From: Actibacterium mucosum KCTC 23349
GTDB lineage: Bacteria > Pseudomonadota > Alphaproteobacteria > Rhodobacterales > Rhodobacteraceae
Length of the DNA: 64,000 nt
Assembly (NCBI RefSeq): GCF_000647975.1
Contig: NZ_JFKE01000001.1
Coordinates: 248,001-312,000, forward strand
Direction of reading: 5' to 3'
This document shows, in pieces, positions 61,025 through 64,000 of this stretch. A program made the position numbers and the translations under genes. The notes under the pieces were generated by a model. The model saw nothing but the letters and a program-made list of their open reading frames with translations. It made no database searches and was not told the origin of the DNA. Numbering within the stretch: the first letter of the stretch is position 1; each line of letters begins with the position of its first letter.

Positions 61025-61041
61025 TCCTCTTCTGGGCACCA
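61025..61041 (+). repeat. Near-copy (16/17) of the tRNA-Leu 3' end; putative attachment site
   Basis: TCCTCTTCTGGGCACCA here matches TCCTCTCCTGGGCACCA at 52884-52900 with one mismatch and the same orientation. Such direct repeats mark integration into tRNA 3' ends. It bounds an 8.1 kb accessory segment. No integrase gene remains in the window. Confidence 0.6.
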
Positions 61042-61085
61042 GGTTTCCCAAAATTCAACCGCGACGCCGACCGGCAACGCAACAA

Positions 61086-61104
61086 GCCGGGCAAAGTGCC
61101 CGGC
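61086..61104 (-). terminator. Hairpin after iolB
   Basis: GCCGGGCA and TGCCCGGC pair perfectly over eight bases around AAG, 32 bp downstream of the iolB stop on the minus strand. The following TTGTTGCG is only weakly T-rich. Confidence 0.55.
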
Positions 61105-61135
61105 GTGCTGAGAGACCAGAACAGGCTTGCGCCGT

Positions 61136-61957
61136 TTAGTCGGCGTCGCGTTGGGCGATCCAGTCGTGATCGGGATGGTTTTCGAACCGCCAGTTGCGGC
61201 GGGGGCCGGCCATGACGTTCAGGTAATACATCTCGTAGCCATAGGGCGCCGCGCAGGGGTGGTGGCCGCGGGGCACCAGCACCACGTCGTGGCTGTTGGG
61301 GCTGATTGTTTCGTCCAGGCTGCCATCATCGGTGAACACGCGCTGATGGCCGTACCCCTGATCGGGGTTCAGGCGGTGGTAATAGGTTTCCTCCAGATAG
61401 GTCATCCGGGGGAAGTCATCCTCGTCATGGCGGTGCGGAGGGTAGGACGACCAGTTGCCCTGAGGGGTGAAGACCTCGGTCACCAGCAGGCTGTCGGCGA
61501 CGTCGCTTTCCTCCATCGCGATGGGGAAGATATAGCGGGTGTTGGCGCCCTTGCCGCGGGTCAGCTTTTCGGGCGTGGGCAGAACGCGGGCGGCGTGGCC
61601 GCCATGACCGGGCGCGGTGCAGACCGCAAGGGTGCAATCGGTGGTGGCGGTGGCCTGCCAGGTGGTGTCATTGGGCACATAGACCGAATGCGGCGGGATC
61701 TGTTCGAAAACGTTCATCCGCGCGCCCAGTTCGCCGAAATCCTGACCATCGGCGGTGACCTGCGCCTTGCCTTCGACCAGCACCAGGATCACCTCGGTCT
61801 GGGCCGTCGGTTCCGTCACTGTTTCACCGGCATTCAGCCGAAACAGGCCAAACCCGACATAGCCCCAATCGGGCGATTGCGGGCCGCGCGCGCTGGCCAC
61901 GGTGATGTCGTGCACCTTGCCGGTAGTGCCGGTGGGTTTGCGCAGAAGATCAGTCAT
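61136..61957 (-). CDS. iolB: 5-deoxy-glucuronate isomerase
   Basis: This 273-residue bicupin enzyme of myo-inositol catabolism converts 5-deoxy-glucuronate to 2-deoxy-5-keto-gluconate. ATG 61955-61957 has GGAGA upstream; ATG 61972 is a possible alternative. Segments SPDWGYVGFGLFRLNAGE, the metal-site PPHRHDEDDFPRMTYLEETY and the C-terminal HHPCAAPYGYEMYYLNVMAG match IolB. It is the last iol gene before a hairpin and overlaps a small membrane-protein gene by eight bases. Confidence 0.96.
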   Translation of the reverse strand: MTDLLRKPTGTTGKVHDITVASARGPQSPDWGYVGFGLFRLNAGETVTEPTAQTEVILVLVEGKAQVTADGQDFGELGARMNVFEQIPPHSVYVPNDTTWQATATTDCTLAVCTAPGHGGHAARVLPTPEKLTRGKGANTRYIFPIAMEESDVADSLLVTEVFTPQGNWSSYPPHRHDEDDFPRMTYLEETYYHRLNPDQGYGHQRVFTDDGSLDETISPNSHDVVLVPRGHHPCAAPYGYEMYYLNVMAGPRRNWRFENHPDHDWIAQRDAD

Positions 61958-62147
61958 CTTTGTCTCCGTCATCGCCGGTTTTGGCGAGGAAAAATCCGTG
62001 AAACGCGACAGCCCCTGCCGCGAGGAACAGCATCCCCCAAAAGGGCGAGCCGCGCATGAATTCAAACAGCGTCCAGCCCGCGCAGGACGCCACGATCGCC
62101 ACCCGCACCCAAAGCGGTCGCAGCCAAGGGTGCGAGGTGTCGAACAT
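61950..62147 (-). CDS. Small membrane protein between iolE and iolB
   Basis: This 65-residue protein has two membrane helices (LWVRVAIVASCAGWTLFEF and FWGMLFLAAGAVAFHGFFL) and an acidic tail (KTGDDGDKDD). ATG 62145-62147 overlaps the iolE stop (ATGA), and its stop overlaps iolB by eight bases, so it is part of the iol transcript. I know no function. Its presence suggests an accessory role in transport or simply an inherited small gene. Confidence 0.82.
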   Translation of the reverse strand: MFDTSHPWLRPLWVRVAIVASCAGWTLFEFMRGSPFWGMLFLAAGAVAFHGFFLAKTGDDGDKDD

Positions 62148-63046
62148 CAGACCAGCCCCGCCTTGACGGCCGCTGCGCGCAGGGTTTTCAGGCCCAGCGA
62201 CTGGTATTCGAACGGGTTGCGCCGGGCGGGGTCCTGTTCGGCCTCGATCACCAGCCAGCCCTGGTATTCCGCGTCTTTCAACTGTGCCAAAAGCGGGTCA
62301 AACGCAACGCCACCCTCGGGGTCGCCGGGTACCGTGAAGACGCCGGCGCGCACGCCGTCCATAAAGGTCAGGCCTTCGCCGCGCACACGCTTCATCACGT
62401 CGGGCCGCACGTTCTTGGCATGGAAATGCGCCACGCGGTCGGCGTATTTGGCGAGAAAGGGCGCTGGGTCCTGACCGTTGCTGCCAAAATAATAATGGCC
62501 CGCGTCGAACAGCATTTTGGTGGCAGGCCCCGTGGCGGCCATAAACGCGTCAATCTCGGCGGGGGTTTCGACCACGGTGCCCATGTGATGGTGATAGGCC
62601 AGTGTGATGCCCTGCGCGGCGCAATACTGCGCAATCTCTTCTACATCTGCCCCGAACTTGGTCATTCCGGCCGCGTCCAGCACCGGTTTGTCGTTCACCG
62701 GCACGTCCAGCCCCTGAACCGAGTTCGAGGTTTCGGCGACGATGCACACAGCGCAATGGTTGTGCTTGAGCTTGTCCAGCGTCGGCTGGATATTGGCCTT
62801 TTCGGTTTCGACATCGTTGACCAGCAGGTTCAGCGAGTGCCAGCCCGAGATGTATTTCAGACCGTATTCGCCCAGAAAGGCGCGCAAAGCCTCGGGGTCA
62901 TCCTGCGGCCAGCGATGGCCGTTTTCGATGCCGTCAAAGCCGATATCGCGCGCCTCGGACAGGATCTGTTCGGTGGGGATGTCGGCGCCCAGGGTTTGGT
63001 CGTCGTCATTGGCCCAGGCGATGGGGTTGGTTCCATAGAGGATCAT
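62147..63046 (-). CDS. iolE: Inosose dehydratase IolE
   Basis: This is a 299-residue TIM-barrel enzyme. The start MILYGTNPIAWANDDDQTLG, the GFDGIENGHRWPQD segment, the YHHHMGTVVETPAEIDAFM region and the metal-site DAGHYYFGSNG are typical. It converts 2-keto-myo-inositol to 3D-(3,5/4)-trihydroxycyclohexane-1,2-dione. The start is ATG 63044-63046. It follows iolD by 103 bp, which include a hairpin near 63105-63126. Confidence 0.96.
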   Translation of the reverse strand: MILYGTNPIAWANDDDQTLGADIPTEQILSEARDIGFDGIENGHRWPQDDPEALRAFLGEYGLKYISGWHSLNLLVNDVETEKANIQPTLDKLKHNHCAVCIVAETSNSVQGLDVPVNDKPVLDAAGMTKFGADVEEIAQYCAAQGITLAYHHHMGTVVETPAEIDAFMAATGPATKMLFDAGHYYFGSNGQDPAPFLAKYADRVAHFHAKNVRPDVMKRVRGEGLTFMDGVRAGVFTVPGDPEGGVAFDPLLAQLKDAEYQGWLVIEAEQDPARRNPFEYQSLGLKTLRAAAVKAGLV

Positions 63047-63104
63047 GTTGGGTATCCCATTGGTATGTGCATCTGGTCTGGTCCGGCCGCGCCCGACCTT
63101 CCTC

Positions 63105-63126
63105 CCGGGGGTGGTAAACCACCCGG
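63105..63126 (-). terminator. Hairpin in the iolD-iolE gap
   Basis: CCGGGGGTGG and CCACCCGG can pair with one bulge around TAAA. It lies between the iolD stop and the iolE start, with no T-tail, so an mRNA processing or stability element is more likely than full termination. Confidence 0.4.
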
Positions 63127-63149
63127 CGTCAGGCGCGGCCCATGTCGTA

Positions 63150-64000
63150 TCAGTTCAGACGGGCCCGCAGCGCGGCCTCGTATCCTTTGCGGGCCTCGGT
63201 CACCTCGTCGCGGTCCGAGACTTCGGGCACCGCAACCTCCCACCACGTGCCACCATCGGGTGTCGATGGGTAGGGATCGGTGTCGATCACCACGACAAAG
63301 GGGCCATCGGCGTCGGCGGCGCGGGTCAGCGCCTCCTCCAGCTCGGCAATGGTCGAGACCTTGACCGCCGCCGCCCCCATCGATGCCGCGTGCGCGGCAA
63401 AGTCGATATTCGAGGGGTTCACGTGGTGGGCGTGGTCCAGCAGGTTGTTGAACTCGGCCCCGCCGGTGCCCATTTGCAGCCGGTTGATACAGCCAAAGCC
63501 GCGATTGTCGGTGATGACCATGGTGAACTTGATCCCCATCATCACCGCGGTGGCCAGTTCCGAGTTCGCCATCATGTACGAACCGTCGCCGATCATGCAG
63601 ATCACGTCGCGGTCGGGCTGGGCCATCTTGATGCCCATGGCGCCGGCGATCTCGTACCCCATGCAGGAAAACCCGTATTCCATGTGATAGGCGCCGGGGC
63701 GCGGGGCTTTCCACAGCTTGTGCAGTTCACCGGGCATGGTGCCGGCGGCGCACATGACCACGGTGTCGGGGCCCGAGGCGCGTTGCACGGCGCCGATCAC
63801 CTGTTGGTCGGTCGGAAGGGCGTTGCCTTCCTCAGGGGCGTCGGTCAGCGGGTCAACGGCGGCGAACCAATTGGTTTTCAACGCCCCAGAGGGCGCGGTA
63901 AAGCGCCGGTCGCCCAGCGCCTGCGTCAGTTCGCCCAGACCAACGCGCGCATCGGCCATCAGCGGCAGCGCGCCGTGTTTCATCGCGTCATAGGCGGCGG
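63150..64000 (-). CDS. iolD: 3D-(3,5/4)-trihydroxycyclohexane-1,2-dione hydrolase IolD (5' end beyond window)
   Basis: This is a truncated gene; the last ~283 codons are present and the frame is open to the right edge. It is the C-terminal ThDP-binding domain of IolD: MEYGFSCMGYEIAGAMGIKM, then the ThDP motif ICMIGDGSYMMANSE with downstream VITDNRGFGCINRLQMG. It opens the ring of the dione to 5-deoxy-glucuronate, the substrate of IolB. The full protein is about 600 residues, so more than half lies outside the window. Confidence 0.95.
   Translation of the reverse strand, partial: AAYDAMKHGALPLMADARVGLGELTQALGDRRFTAPSGALKTNWFAAVDPLTDAPEEGNALPTDQQVIGAVQRASGPDTVVMCAAGTMPGELHKLWKAPRPGAYHMEYGFSCMGYEIAGAMGIKMAQPDRDVICMIGDGSYMMANSELATAVMMGIKFTMVITDNRGFGCINRLQMGTGGAEFNNLLDHAHHVNPSNIDFAAHAASMGAAAVKVSTIAELEEALTRAADADGPFVVVIDTDPYPSTPDGGTWWEVAVPEVSDRDEVTEARKGYEAALRARLN

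Larger units (their letters stand above)
60526..61135. other. 610 bp without a convincing gene, containing the island right end
   Basis: This lies between gntR and iolB. No frame with a ribosome site or family motif was found. It holds the near-copy of the tRNA-Leu 3' end (61025-61041) and a hairpin at 61086-61104. Composition is lower in GC than iolB. Confidence 0.5.

Noticed and set aside
60622-61215. 197-codon plus-strand frame crossing the putative attachment site
   Set aside because: It has no ribosome site, runs into the iolB 3' end antisense, and has random-looking composition rich in Arg/Ser/Thr. No integrase motif was found in it.
1-64000. CRISPR arrays, rRNA genes, insertion sequences and phage genes
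   Set aside because: No regularly spaced repeats, rRNA-like sequence, transposase motifs or phage structural genes could be seen in the window.

Overview
The window is a chromosomal segment from a Rhodobacterales alphaproteobacterium, most likely of the marine Roseobacter group. The evidence is high GC, dense operons with 1-4 bp overlaps, frequent GTG/TTG starts, and lineage-typical gene sets: petP-petR, xseB-ispA-dxs, an iol cluster with iolD-iolE-iolB, a DctPQM TRAP system, and a Rhodobacterales-style formate dehydrogenase locus. Genus and species cannot be fixed from the sequence alone. No CRISPR array, intact insertion sequence, phage gene, integrase or rRNA was seen. One tRNA (Leu, anticodon CAG) is present.

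Layout. 0-6.7 kb (minus strand): a truncated secreted SMP-30-like beta-propeller, a 646 bp gene-free stretch, then dxs, ispA, xseB, a histone-deacetylase-like hydrolase, petR and petP. 6.9-16 kb: ilvE, a secreted hypothetical, an EamA exporter, a HupE/UreJ-like protein divergent from a DUF4198 gene plus a membrane protein, a PQQ-type sugar dehydrogenase, queG, a GST and mtgA.

16-44.5 kb is the centre of interest: a continuous formate/molybdenum-tungsten locus. It holds a tungstate ABC importer (TupB-TupC-TupA). A tight four-gene operon follows on the opposite strand: DUF6494-like, Mrp/ApbC ATPase, biotin/lipoate-ligase-like and DUF6505-like. Next come a cytochrome c with a degenerate TupA-like N-terminus, a 649-residue polyferredoxin, and the accessory genes DUF3305, DUF3306, a TorD-like chaperone and a Tat-target miniprotein. 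The periplasmic formate dehydrogenase follows (alpha, beta, cytochrome b gamma) with a WD40-cytochrome c fusion. Then come an NtrC-type regulator that lacks GAFTGA, fdhD-mobA-mobB-moeA, tusA, and a second, cytoplasmic NAD-linked formate dehydrogenase (a FdsG-FdsB fusion, a membrane protein, FdsA). The block ends with a sensor histidine kinase that is the likely partner of the regulator. Together these genes cover oxyanion import, cofactor building, sulfuration, enzyme maturation, two formate oxidation routes and their regulation. Two tiny genes lie inside it: a 32-residue lysine-rich peptide and a 41-residue membrane peptide.

44.6-52.7 kb returns to housekeeping: gltB, gltD, uppP and an NDUFA9-like NAD-binding protein. 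At 52.8 kb the tRNA-Leu gene is followed by about 8 kb of accessory genes: a GGT/HpxW-like Ntn hydrolase, a PuuE-like deacetylase, TRAP DctPQM, a TSUP permease and a GntR regulator. This block ends at a 17-nt near-copy (16/17) of the tRNA 3' end, which suggests a tRNA-targeted genomic island. 61-64 kb carries inositol catabolism genes (iolB, a small membrane protein, iolE and a truncated iolD) on the minus strand.
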